Below are positions 41,314 through 49,913 of a stretch of 64,000 bases of DNA, in pieces. The notes beneath the pieces were generated by a model. That model saw nothing but the letters and a program-made list of their open reading frames with translations, ran no database searches and had not been told where the DNA came from. The stretch spans positions 17,414-81,413 of the forward strand of contig CACGGD010000003.1 in assembly GCA_902572605.1 (NCBI GenBank). The letters run 5' to 3'. Source of the DNA: an uncultured Pelagibacteraceae bacterium. Its GTDB lineage: Bacteria > Pseudomonadota > Alphaproteobacteria > Pelagibacterales > Pelagibacteraceae. Position numbers and translations under genes: made by a program. The first letter of the stretch is position 1. Every line of letters starts with the position of its first letter.

Positions 41314-41339
41314 AAAAGGGGGCCAAAAAGCCCCCTTTT
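41314..41339 (-). terminator. Hairpin terminator or attenuator between dctP and dctQ
   Basis: On the minus strand, AAAAGGGGGC pairs with GCCCCCTTTT (10 bp, loop of 6) and the T run continues to seven, a textbook rho-independent terminator. It lies 20 bases after the dctP stop and 39 bases before dctQ. Partial read-through here would give much more periplasmic binding protein than permease; it could also protect the dctP message 3' end. Confidence 0.88.
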
Positions 41340-41358
41340 AAAATTATAAAAAAGTTAA

Positions 41359-42510
41359 TTAAATTTTAACTTTTGCAATACTTCCGAACTCATTTTCATA
41401 AGCCAGCTTGTAATTCGGCTGATTCATCAGCAAGTATTTCATAACTCTCTTAGCGTATTTTTTCTGAGAATCTACAATTTTCTTAAAGAAAGGATCTTTC
41501 TTATTGAAATCACCTATTACTTTATCCCAACCTTTTAGTTGTTGAGCTAAGATTTCATCAGATGTTTGATACACATTTACTTTGTGTTGATTCATCAATT
41601 TAGATAAATCAGCTGAGTATCTCACTAACGCTTTGAAGTAGTTGTCCGTATTCGCAGCATAAGCAGCATTTTTTAGTATCGCTTGGTGTGCAGGCGATAA
41701 ACCATTAAATGTCTTTTTATTTACTGGAATTTCAAACATCTCCTGAGATTGGTGGAAGCTTCCTAAGTGATAATGCTTAGAAACGTCTTGCATACCAAAC
41801 TGAGAGTCTGAAGTTGGGTTGTTAAACTCAGCAGCTTCAATTAATCCTGTTTTCATTGCAGGTTGAATTTCACCACCTGGTAATTGTCTAACTACCATTC
41901 CCATTGCTGTTAATACGTTAGTCGCTAAACCAACTGTTCTGTACTTCATTCCTTTTACATCAGACACTTTAGTTACGTTCTTTTTGAACCAACCAAAAGG
42001 CTGAGCAGGCATTGGCATATGGAAGAAACCAATATAATCGAAACCAACTTTTGCAAGCGTTTCGTCATAAAGTTTTCTACCTCCACCGTACTCCATCCAT
42101 CCCATTACTTCTTGAGATGACATTCCGTATGATGGACCTGTACCAAATAATGAAGCGGCAGCGTTTTTACCATACCAGTATGCAGTTACCCAGTGTCCCA
42201 TATCTAGTACACCTGAACTTACTGCTTGTCCTATTTCTCCAGTTTTTACAACTGAACCAACAGGCTGAAGATCAATCTTCAACTCACCACCTGACATGTC
42301 GCTAACCATTTTTGCATAGTCGCCGGCCATTTCGAAGAATATATTTGCTCCTGAAGGCCAAGCTGCTTGCATCTTTAAAGTTTTCGGAGCACCGAATGCA
42401 ATGTTTGGCATTGCAACTGTTGCTGCCGCTGCAGCACCCGTAGCTGCTGCTGCTTTAAAGAACTTACGTCTTGAAGGAGCATTAACTCCTTTGATCGTTT
42501 TTTTTGACAT
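41359..42510 (-). CDS. dctP: TRAP transporter periplasmic binding protein, 2-oxoacid type
   Basis: DctP captures the substrate and hands it to DctQM. The 383-residue protein has a twin-arginine signal (SRRKFFKAAAATGAAAAAT, cleavage near residue 41). The mature part resembles TakP: AYWYGKNAAAS, PFGWFKKNVTKVSDVKGMKY then RTVGLATNV, and IEAAEFNNPTSD. TakP binds pyruvate and other 2-oxoacids, so a monocarboxylic 2-oxo or 2-hydroxy acid is the likely ligand. A strong ribosome site and a terminator after it suggest high expression. Confidence 0.93.
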   Translation of the reverse strand: MSKKTIKGVNAPSRRKFFKAAAATGAAAAATVAMPNIAFGAPKTLKMQAAWPSGANIFFEMAGDYAKMVSDMSGGELKIDLQPVGSVVKTGEIGQAVSSGVLDMGHWVTAYWYGKNAAASLFGTGPSYGMSSQEVMGWMEYGGGRKLYDETLAKVGFDYIGFFHMPMPAQPFGWFKKNVTKVSDVKGMKYRTVGLATNVLTAMGMVVRQLPGGEIQPAMKTGLIEAAEFNNPTSDSQFGMQDVSKHYHLGSFHQSQEMFEIPVNKKTFNGLSPAHQAILKNAAYAANTDNYFKALVRYSADLSKLMNQHKVNVYQTSDEILAQQLKGWDKVIGDFNKKDPFFKKIVDSQKKYAKRVMKYLLMNQPNYKLAYENEFGSIAKVKI

Positions 42511-42624
42511 ATGTCCCCCTTAATTATTAATAATTAAAAATATTTAAACATATAAATATTTAAGAGTCTTGATGTTATTTTAGAATCTTTTGCCGCTTGC
42601 AACTGTGAGTAGTAAAATAAATAT
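42511..42624 (-). promoter_or_regulatory. dctP promoter region with strong ribosome site and palindrome
   Basis: This 114-base spacer precedes dctP. AAGGGGG at 42521-42515, four bases before the ATG, is an unusually strong Shine-Dalgarno for this genome. Directly upstream is a perfect 18-base palindrome of 9-base arms, TTAATTATTAATAATTAA (42520-42537), a possible operator, though its A/T-only content makes chance occurrence plausible. Loose -10-like strings occur near 42550, but I cannot name a promoter with confidence. Confidence 0.5.
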
Positions 42625-43578
42625 CTAATTTACTTTGTTTTTACAGTTTCCAGTTTTAAAAAATTCCTCAAGATTATCAATAGCCAGATTCGCCATTGCA
42701 GTCCTCGTTTCTTTAGTTGCGCTACCTAAATGGGGAAGAATAAATGCACTTTTATGCTTTAGATAACCAGGATTTAAATTTGGCTCACCTTTGTATACGT
42801 CTAAACCTACTGCATAAACTTTTCTTCTATTTAACGCATCAATTAGGGCTTCATCATCAACTATATCACCTCTAGCAACGTTTGTAACTACTGCCCCTTT
42901 GGGTAAAAATTCTAATGTTTCCTTATTTATTAAATTTACAGTTTCTTTAGACGCTGGACAACATACTGATAGAACATCAGAAACACTCAATAAACTTTTA
43001 AGATCTTTATGATAGATAGCACCTTGTTCTTTATCCTCTGTTAATTTAGATCGATTATGATAATGAATTATCATACCAAGAGATTTAGCTATTAGGGCAA
43101 TTTTTTTTCCTATTCTACCCATTCCTAAAATTCCTAATCTAGATCCGGTTAATTGTTTTCCAATTAAATAATCCGCTGACCATTTCCAGTCTGAAGCTTT
43201 AGCGCTTAGTATTCCTTCTGACGCTCTTCTACATGCTCCTAAGATTAAAAGAATTCCTATTTCTGCAGTAGCGTCTGTAAGAACTTCAGGGGTGTTTGTA
43301 ACAACAATGTTTCTTTTTTTTGCAGCATTTAAATCTATATTTCCAAATCCAACTGCAAAGTTTGATAAAATCTTTATAGAGTCAGGCAATTTATTAATTG
43401 TTTGCTCGTCTAAATTATCTGTAAGTGCTGATAATATACCATCACAACCTTCGCTCATTTCAATTAACTTTTGCTGAGAGAAAAGTTCATCATTAGAGTT
43501 AAGTTTTGCATCGTATAATTCTTTTAGACGGTCCTCGTTAGATTGTAATAATCTTCTAGTTACTAATATTTTTTTCAT
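42625..43578 (-). CDS. D-2-hydroxyacid dehydrogenase, glyoxylate/hydroxypyruvate reductase-like
   Basis: This NAD(P)-dependent enzyme interconverts a 2-oxo acid and its D-hydroxy acid. The Rossmann motif is GILGMGRIGKKIALIAKSLG. Catalytic residues follow the family: Arg in NVARGDIVDDEALID, Glu in DVYKGEPNL and His in LPHLGSATKETR. The 317-residue length and these motifs fit glyoxylate/hydroxypyruvate reductases. It starts 12 bases after the GlcD-like gene and precedes dctP. Confidence 0.9.
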   Translation of the reverse strand: MKKILVTRRLLQSNEDRLKELYDAKLNSNDELFSQQKLIEMSEGCDGILSALTDNLDEQTINKLPDSIKILSNFAVGFGNIDLNAAKKRNIVVTNTPEVLTDATAEIGILLILGACRRASEGILSAKASDWKWSADYLIGKQLTGSRLGILGMGRIGKKIALIAKSLGMIIHYHNRSKLTEDKEQGAIYHKDLKSLLSVSDVLSVCCPASKETVNLINKETLEFLPKGAVVTNVARGDIVDDEALIDALNRRKVYAVGLDVYKGEPNLNPGYLKHKSAFILPHLGSATKETRTAMANLAIDNLEEFFKTGNCKNKVN

Positions 43579-43590
43579 AAAAATATAAGA

Positions 43591-44964
43591 TTAATTCAAA
43601 TCAAAAATTTTTCCTGGATTCATGATGTTATTAGGATCAATAGTTCTTTTTATAGATTTCATTACTGGAATATTATCACCGTGTTCTTTTATAAGGTATT
43701 CTTTTTTATGAAGTCCTATCCCATGTTCCCCAGTTATTGTGCCGTTTAATTCTAAAGTTTTTTTAATCAGTAAATCACTAAATTCTCTTATCTTTTTATA
43801 TGTTTCTTTCTTTTGAGGGTCATACGGTAAAATCACATGAAAATTTCCATCCCCTAAATGACCTACCATAGGTGCTCTTAGACCAAACTTTTTTGTCTCT
43901 TCTTCGGCAAAATTTACACATTCAGTTATTTTTGATATGGGAAGACAAACATCTGTAGAGTAAACTCTTCCATTTTTAATTAATGCCTTTACAGAATAAT
44001 AAACATCCCAACGAGCTTTCCATAATTTATTTCTCTCTTCTAAATCTTTCGCCCATTTAAAAGAGCTTCCTTGATTTTCTTTTGATATTTCTTCAACTAT
44101 TTTAATATTTTCTTTATTAGATAATTCTGAACCATGGAATTCAAAAAATAATGTAGGCAAAACTTCGAGGTCTTTTAACTTAGAGTAATTAATGCTTATA
44201 TCCATTTGATCTTTGTTAAGCATTTCTATTCGAGCTATAGGCACACCATATTGAATTATTTGTTGTGCTGTTTGAACTGCATCTTCTAATGAAGGAAAAT
44301 GGCAAACAGCGCTCATGATACTCTCAGGAATAGGAGATAATCTTAATTGAATTTCAGTAATTATTCCAAGTGTACCCTCGGAACCTATAAATAAATTTGT
44401 TAAGTTATAACCGGCAGATGTTTTTTTTGTTCTACTGCCAGTGTTTATGATATCACCATTAGGAAGAACTACTGTAAGGCCGGTGATCACTGTCTTCATA
44501 GTTCCGTATTTTACTGCCATAGTTCCTGATGCTGAGGTAGATGCCATGCCTCCGATAGCTGCGTTAGCTCCAGGATCAATTGGAAAGAAAACTCCATCTT
44601 CTCTTAAATAATCGTTTAATTGTTCTTTAGTTACACATGCTTGAACTCTACAATCAAAGTCTTCCACATTTACATTTAAAATCTTATTCATTTTTTCTAA
44701 AGATATTGTAATACCACTTTCGTTTCCTACAACATTACCCTCTAAAGAAGTTCCAGTACCAAATGGTACAACGGGAACTTTATGATCGTTGCAAAGTCTT
44801 AAAATTTTAGAAACTTCTTCATTGGTTTCTGGAAAAACTACAGCTTGAGATAAAACAGGATCATAAGTGTCCTCACCTCTAGCATAATTTGATCTAGTGG
44901 ATACTGACGTCGAGTATCTGCCATTAAAAATTTTTTTTAATTCTGACTGAACTTGTTCATTCAT
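43591..44964 (-). CDS. FAD-linked D-2-hydroxyacid dehydrogenase (GlcD / D-lactate dehydrogenase type)
   Basis: This 457-residue flavoprotein oxidises a D-2-hydroxy acid such as glycolate or D-lactate. The FAD-binding half has VVPFGTGTSLEGNVVG and GGMASTSASGTMAVKYGTMK. The C-terminal half has GHLGDGNFHVILPYDP and the closing GEHGIGLHKKEYL. No glcE or glcF partner lies nearby, so a stand-alone D-lactate-type enzyme is more likely than three-part glycolate oxidase. It is followed after 12 bases by a D-2-hydroxyacid dehydrogenase gene. Confidence 0.9.
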   Translation of the reverse strand: MNEQVQSELKKIFNGRYSTSVSTRSNYARGEDTYDPVLSQAVVFPETNEEVSKILRLCNDHKVPVVPFGTGTSLEGNVVGNESGITISLEKMNKILNVNVEDFDCRVQACVTKEQLNDYLREDGVFFPIDPGANAAIGGMASTSASGTMAVKYGTMKTVITGLTVVLPNGDIINTGSRTKKTSAGYNLTNLFIGSEGTLGIITEIQLRLSPIPESIMSAVCHFPSLEDAVQTAQQIIQYGVPIARIEMLNKDQMDISINYSKLKDLEVLPTLFFEFHGSELSNKENIKIVEEISKENQGSSFKWAKDLEERNKLWKARWDVYYSVKALIKNGRVYSTDVCLPISKITECVNFAEEETKKFGLRAPMVGHLGDGNFHVILPYDPQKKETYKKIREFSDLLIKKTLELNGTITGEHGIGLHKKEYLIKEHGDNIPVMKSIKRTIDPNNIMNPGKIFDLN

Positions 44965-45001
44965 ATTGCTGATATTAATTGAAATTTAGAGAAAATACAG
45001 C

Positions 45002-46168
45002 TTATTTAGCTAACATTTTTTTAATATTCTCAAGAGCTTGAGAGATGTTGGCTTGTGAAGCAGCAAAACTAAATCTTACATAATCTTGAGCAGTTTTTCC
45101 AAATGCTGTACCAGGCACAATAGCTACACCAGCTTCATGCATACATTTTTTTGCGAACTCTGATCCATTCATTCCTGTTCCAATAACTTTTGGAAATGCA
45201 TAAAATGCTCCTCCAGGTAAGCTACATTCTACACCAGGTAAATTATTTAAACCTTCATGAATAAGTTTTCTTCTTATTGTAAATTTTTTCATCATTTCAT
45301 CTATTGAATCGTCAGATCCATCTAAAGCAGCAATTCCCGCAAACTGAGCTGCTGCATTCACACATGAAACACTATTTATCAATAATTTATTTACATGTTC
45401 TATAAGGTTCTTGGGCCAGAAACTCCAACCTAATCTCCATCCTGTCATTGAATATGCTTTGCTCCATCCCTCAAGAACAATTAATCTTTCTCTTAATTCG
45501 GGATAACTAAAAAAAGATGGCATTTTTTTTCCATCAAAAATTTGTCTGCTATAAATCTCATCACTTAAAATAGTAACATGTGGATGTTTTTTAAGTCCGT
45601 CAGCTAAAACATCAACATCTGATTTTTCAACGAAACTACCAGTAGGATTATTTGGATTTATTAAAATAAGTAATCTAGTTTTATCAGTTATCAATGATAA
45701 AATCTTTTCTGGATTAAATTTTAAGTCTTTATCTTCAGTCAAATCATATGGAACTGGTTTTGATCCTGTAAAGTTAATCATAGATTCATATATTGGGAAT
45801 GCTGGTGTCGGGTGAATAATTTCTACACCTGGTTCACCAAAACATTGAATTGCGTAACTCATTGTAGGTTTACCCCCAGGCATTATAATTATTCTTTCAG
45901 GATCAATATCTTGGTTATATAATTTTTTAATCTTTCTAGTCACAGATTGTCTACACTCAAGAATTCCATTAGACAAAACATAGCCATGATGGCCATCATC
46001 TAAAGCTTTTTTTGCCGCTTCAACAATATGTTGTGGAGTTTTGAAATCTGGTTGGCCTAATCCAAGATGAATCATTGGCTTACCTGCAGCTTCTAATTTT
46101 TTGGCTTCTGCGAGAACGCTAAAAGCGGTTTCTGTTCCTAATCTATCTAAACTTTTAGCTAATTTCAT
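45002..46168 (-). CDS. Class I/II aminotransferase
   Basis: This PLP enzyme has 388 residues. The cofactor lysine is in LEGWSKAYSMTGWRLGW, and LINPNNPTGSFVEKSDVDVL and ILSDEIYSRQIFDG are the other fold markers. It belongs to the aspartate/aromatic group (fold type I, I-gamma). The substrate is not fixed by sequence. It lies 3 bases after an FMN-dependent hydroxyacid dehydrogenase gene, so it may aminate the 2-oxo acid that enzyme makes. Confidence 0.9.
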   Translation of the reverse strand: MKLAKSLDRLGTETAFSVLAEAKKLEAAGKPMIHLGLGQPDFKTPQHIVEAAKKALDDGHHGYVLSNGILECRQSVTRKIKKLYNQDIDPERIIIMPGGKPTMSYAIQCFGEPGVEIIHPTPAFPIYESMINFTGSKPVPYDLTEDKDLKFNPEKILSLITDKTRLLILINPNNPTGSFVEKSDVDVLADGLKKHPHVTILSDEIYSRQIFDGKKMPSFFSYPELRERLIVLEGWSKAYSMTGWRLGWSFWPKNLIEHVNKLLINSVSCVNAAAQFAGIAALDGSDDSIDEMMKKFTIRRKLIHEGLNNLPGVECSLPGGAFYAFPKVIGTGMNGSEFAKKCMHEAGVAIVPGTAFGKTAQDYVRFSFAASQANISQALENIKKMLAK

Positions 46169-46171
46169 AAT

Positions 46172-47320
46172 TTATCTAAATACTATATTATTTTTACTTA
46201 ATTCTTTTATATTTTTACACCCCAATAATATCATGTCTCGCTTTATCTCATCATGCATTCTTTGCAATATAGTTTCAACCCCTTTTTGTCCGCCAGCTCC
46301 TAAAGCAAAAAGAAATCCTTTACCAAAACTACAAGCAGTTGCACCTAAGGAAAGTGCTTTTAAAACATGTGTTCCTCTTCTAACCCCACCATCTAAAATA
46401 ATTTCTAATTTTCCAGCCACAGCATCAGCAATAGCAGGAAGTTGATCAAAAGGTGACCTGGATCCATCTAGTTGTCTTCCTCCATGATTTGATAGCAATA
46501 TTGCGGAAGCTCCAATTTCTAGAGCTCGCTTAGCATCATCTACTGACATAACTCCTTTGATCGCAAAAGGACCTCCCCATCTCTTTATACAATATTCTGC
46601 ATCTTTCCAACTCATAGCTGGATCGTATTGTTCATTAATATATTCCATTACACCCTTTGCTATACTTGATCCTTTTTTTGTAAAATGTACTACATTAGCT
46701 AATTGAAATTTTTCGTGACTTAAATAATTTAATGTCCATTTAGGACGTTTCATAAAACTTAAAATACTTTTTAAAGTCAATTTTGGTGGAGTTGTAAATC
46801 CCCATCGATGATCTCTCTCGCGATTTCCTGCTGTTACAGTGTCTACAGTTAAACACATTGCATTAAAACCAGAACTTTTACATCTATCAATTAAATTATC
46901 TGTCAAGCCTTTAATCTTGTGAATATATATTTGAAACATTTTTGGCCCACCTGATATATTAGATATTTCCTCGATCGAGGAAGTCGACATAGTAGACATA
47001 CTATAAAAAGTACCAAATTTTTCTGCAGCTCTGGCACTTGCTTTGTCTCCCTCATGATGAAAAAGTCTTTGCATTGCTACTGGAGATAAAAATATAGGCA
47101 TATCGATTTTTTTTCCAAAAACATTTGTTGACAAGTCAGGTTCACCTACACTAGCTAGAATATTGGGTACAAGATCACACTTAAGAAATGACTCCGTATT
47201 TCTTTTAAGAGTGGTTTCATCGTCTGAGCCACCATCTATATAATGAAAAATTGGTGCAGGTAGATTTTTTTTTGCTAATTTTCTAAAATCATTGTAGTTA
47301 TAACAATCATTTAAATTCAT
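46172..47320 (-). CDS. FMN-dependent 2-hydroxyacid dehydrogenase, copy 2 (LldD family)
   Basis: This enzyme oxidises an L-2-hydroxy acid to the 2-oxo acid with FMN. The barrel has PAPIFHYIDGGSDDETT with the active-site tyrosine, MCLTVDTVTAGNRERD, and the catalytic histidine/arginine signature LSNHGGRQLDGSRSPFD. The length is 382 residues. It is a diverged tandem copy of the next gene upstream, sharing the family motifs but differing between them, and begins at that gene's last base. Lactate and glycolate are candidates. Confidence 0.92.
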   Translation of the reverse strand: MNLNDCYNYNDFRKLAKKNLPAPIFHYIDGGSDDETTLKRNTESFLKCDLVPNILASVGEPDLSTNVFGKKIDMPIFLSPVAMQRLFHHEGDKASARAAEKFGTFYSMSTMSTSSIEEISNISGGPKMFQIYIHKIKGLTDNLIDRCKSSGFNAMCLTVDTVTAGNRERDHRWGFTTPPKLTLKSILSFMKRPKWTLNYLSHEKFQLANVVHFTKKGSSIAKGVMEYINEQYDPAMSWKDAEYCIKRWGGPFAIKGVMSVDDAKRALEIGASAILLSNHGGRQLDGSRSPFDQLPAIADAVAGKLEIILDGGVRRGTHVLKALSLGATACSFGKGFLFALGAGGQKGVETILQRMHDEIKRDMILLGCKNIKELSKNNIVFR

Positions 47321-48471
47321 TAACGTCTGAATCTTAAATTTTTTCTACTTAAATCTTTTATAGTCTTGCATCCCATTAATTTCATATCTCTTTCTAGTTC
47401 TGATTTATATTGACTTAGTGCTCTTTCAACACCTGCTTGACCGGCTGCCGCTAAGGCATAGAGATATAATCTTCCACCAGAACAAGCTTTAGCTCCTAGT
47501 GATAATGCTTTGAGCATATGAGTCCCTCTATGAATTCCGCCTTCACAAATTACATCAAGTTTATCTCCTACTGCATCAACGATTTCAGCAAGTTGATCAA
47601 AAGGAGATCTGGATCCATCTAACTGTCTTCCACCATGATTTGAAACCATTATTCCTGTACATCCTATATCAACTGCTCTTTTAGCATCCTCAACACTCAT
47701 CACTCCTTTAAGAGCAAAATGACCACCCCATTTAGAGCAAAGTTTTTCAGCATCTTTCCAATCCATTGACTGGTCAAGCATGGTAGAAAAGTAGTTTCCT
47801 ATCGAAGAGTTAGTGCTTGTACCTTCTTTAACAAAGTCTTGTAGATGAGGTAACTCGAACTTGCCTTTTGTTAAATAATTTATTCCCCACATTGGTTTTG
47901 TGGCAAAACTAAACAAACTTGCTAAAGTTAATTTAGGAGGAGAAGTAAATCCTGTCCTTAAATCTCTTTCACGATTCCCTCCAGTAATTGTATCTACAGT
48001 TAAAGCCATGACATCAAATTTAGCTGCTTTTGCTCGTTCCAAACATGAGTCATTTAAACCTCTATCTTTATGAAAATAAAACTGAAACATCTTTGGCGTA
48101 TCAATCATTGAAGATATTTCCTCTACACTCACTGTAGCTAAAGCAGAAACACCAAACATAGTATTAAATTTTTGTGCAGCTTTTCCTACCGCTCTTTCAC
48201 CGTCATAGTGGAAAAGTCTTTGTAGTGCTGTAGGAGCTAGATAAAAAGGTAGATCAAGTTTTTTACCAAAAATTGTAGTTGATAAATCAACGTTCTCTAC
48301 TCCTCTTAAAACATTTGGAACTAAATCTACATCGTCAAAAGCACTTGTATTTCTGGCATAAGTAACTTCATCGTCTGCTGCGCCGTCAATATAATGGAAT
48401 ATAGGAGAAGGTAATTTCTTTTTTGCTAGTTTTCTAAAATCTTTGAAATTATGACAATCCTTTAAATTCAT
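47320..48471 (-). CDS. FMN-dependent 2-hydroxyacid dehydrogenase, copy 1 (LldD family)
   Basis: The first of two tandem paralogues, 383 residues long. It has LPSPIFHYIDGAADDEVT, MALTVDTITGGNRERDLRTG and VSNHGGRQLDGSRSPFDQL, so all catalytic residues seem present. N-termini of the two copies are nearly alike (MNLKDCHNFKDFRKLAKK here), but the middle parts differ, which suggests old duplication with different substrates or a hetero-oligomer. It follows the PagL-like gene by only 5 bases and heads the hydroxyacid module. Confidence 0.92.
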   Translation of the reverse strand: MNLKDCHNFKDFRKLAKKKLPSPIFHYIDGAADDEVTYARNTSAFDDVDLVPNVLRGVENVDLSTTIFGKKLDLPFYLAPTALQRLFHYDGERAVGKAAQKFNTMFGVSALATVSVEEISSMIDTPKMFQFYFHKDRGLNDSCLERAKAAKFDVMALTVDTITGGNRERDLRTGFTSPPKLTLASLFSFATKPMWGINYLTKGKFELPHLQDFVKEGTSTNSSIGNYFSTMLDQSMDWKDAEKLCSKWGGHFALKGVMSVEDAKRAVDIGCTGIMVSNHGGRQLDGSRSPFDQLAEIVDAVGDKLDVICEGGIHRGTHMLKALSLGAKACSGGRLYLYALAAAGQAGVERALSQYKSELERDMKLMGCKTIKDLSRKNLRFRR

Positions 48472-48476
48472 TTCTA

Positions 48477-48980
48477 TTAAAAGTTTTTAGAAAATGTAAT
48501 TTGTTGATTGTCTGTTCCAGGATTTGTTTCGCCCCATTCATTATTTGAAATATGGCTATAACTGTAACCTATGTTAGAACTTTCAAAGATATCTAACCCT
48601 AATTTAATCTCACTTTTAAATTCTAAAGCACTTCCTAAATCTTTACCATTTCCTTTTTCATAATAACCTGGTGTAAAACTTGGTAAAATTTTCAATGGAC
48701 CAACACCGTATTGAGCTTCTACACCTGTATATAAATAAATTGAGTTATTGCCTGTCATAAATCCTCCAGAAACTGGAGAAAATTTTCCTAAGAAAGTATT
48801 TCTAAATAAGTTTGGATTTTTGTGTTCTACACCAAATAAACTAGTTTGATCATCTCCCTCTTTATCTATAACATCGAATGTACCAGTATAAAAAGATATT
48901 TCTTTATTCCCTTTATCTGCTAAAGCAGGGTTTGCTATATAGGCAAATAACGATAAAAATATAAAAAGTTTAAATTTCAT
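48477..48980 (-). CDS. Outer-membrane protein resembling lipid A 3-O-deacylase PagL
   Basis: I chose the ATG at 48980, which gives a clean signal peptide (MKFKLFIFLSLFAYIANPALA); the frame opens 13 codons earlier. The mature part of about 146 residues alternates polar and aromatic residues like a small beta-barrel. The C-terminal IGYSYSHISNNEWGETNPGT matches the PagL catalytic region, where His and Ser lie two residues apart (H-x-S-N), and it ends in Phe (FSKNF) as outer-membrane proteins do. PagL removes an acyl chain from lipid A. The activity is inferred. It lies 8 bases or more from ccmH. Confidence 0.75.
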   Translation of the reverse strand: MKFKLFIFLSLFAYIANPALADKGNKEISFYTGTFDVIDKEGDDQTSLFGVEHKNPNLFRNTFLGKFSPVSGGFMTGNNSIYLYTGVEAQYGVGPLKILPSFTPGYYEKGNGKDLGSALEFKSEIKLGLDIFESSNIGYSYSHISNNEWGETNPGTDNQQITFSKNF

Positions 48981-49026
48981 AATTAAAAAATAAATTAAAT
49001 ATCTCACATGTATAGACATCTTTCAA

Positions 49027-49392
49027 CTAATGATTGTTCCTTTTTTTCAATAATAAAAAAATTACTACCCCGCCAATTACAAAAACTAAATATGGAAACA
49101 ACCATAATACAAAATTAACTTTATTTAAGGGAGGTTTATAAACAATCCATTCACCATATTTTTCGACCAAAAAATTGTAGATTTCTTTTTCTGATTTACC
49201 TTCTTTAATTTGGTCTTTTACCACTAATTTAATTGTTTGAGCAAACTCTGAATTTGAGTCTGCTACAGATTGTCCTTGACAAACTAAACAACGTAAATTT
49301 TTTAAAACTTTATTCAAATCTAGTGTAAAATTTTCAGCACTAGCAATGTTTAAATTTAGTATAATAAAAAAAATTATTGTTTTTAATCTCAT
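49027..49392 (-). CDS. ccmH: Cytochrome c maturation protein CcmH (CycL type)
   Basis: CcmH is a periplasmic, membrane-tethered thiol protein that reduces apocytochrome c before haem attachment. It has a signal peptide (cleavage near residue 19), the redox motif RCLVCQGQSVADSNSEFAQ, FLVEKYGEWIVYKPP and a C-terminal membrane helix. The 121-residue size is the short form; the CcmI/TPR part found fused or adjacent in other bacteria is not here. It overlaps ccmG by one base. Confidence 0.94.
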   Translation of the reverse strand: MRLKTIIFFIILNLNIASAENFTLDLNKVLKNLRCLVCQGQSVADSNSEFAQTIKLVVKDQIKEGKSEKEIYNFLVEKYGEWIVYKPPLNKVNFVLWLFPYLVFVIGGVVIFLLLKKRNNH

Positions 49393-49913
49393 TATTCCCT
49401 TACAGTATTTTTAATATAAGTATAATCATTTTGAGAAATAGGTCCGATAAATTTTTTTATAATAACTAAATCTTTATTAATTAATATGCTCTCTGGAATA
49501 CCATAAATTCCAAAATTTATTGAATACTTACCAAGCTCATCTCTTGCAAGATCATCATATGGATTTCCAAGATCTCTTAAAAATTTTAAAGCATTATTTT
49601 TTTTATCTTTAAAGTTTACTCCCAATAATTTAAGATTTTTCTCTTTGTTTAATTTAAGCAATATCGGATGTTCTACTCTACAAGGCGCACACCATGATGC
49701 CCAAAAGTTGATTAAAGTAAAATCATTTTTTTTTAAATCTTCTTCAGTAATTATTCTATTATTATTAAAGCGTTCTAATTTTATATTAGTTATTTTCTGA
49801 CCAACTAAATTTTTAGTATCATAGATTGAACTTTTATTTAAACCTGTAAAAAATACTCCAATAATAAATATAATGAATAAAATTATGGATGATTTAATAA
49901 TTTTTTTTTGCAT
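49392..49913 (-). CDS. ccmG: Thiol:disulfide interchange protein CcmG/DsbE
   Basis: CcmG is a membrane-anchored thioredoxin that keeps the haem-binding cysteines reduced. It has an N-terminal membrane anchor (residues 8-27) and a thioredoxin fold with INFWASWCAPCRVEHPIL, a GVNFKD stretch and FGIYGIPESILINKD, where the cis-proline follows. The length is 173 residues. It overlaps ccmF by 20 bases and ccmH by one. Confidence 0.94.
   Translation of the reverse strand: MQKKIIKSSIILFIIFIIGVFFTGLNKSSIYDTKNLVGQKITNIKLERFNNNRIITEEDLKKNDFTLINFWASWCAPCRVEHPILLKLNKEKNLKLLGVNFKDKKNNALKFLRDLGNPYDDLARDELGKYSINFGIYGIPESILINKDLVIIKKFIGPISQNDYTYIKNTVRE

Noticed and set aside
42520..42537. 18-base palindrome before dctP as a proven operator
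   Set aside because: It is made only of A and T, where perfect palindromes arise often by chance; kept as a possibility within the dctP upstream region.
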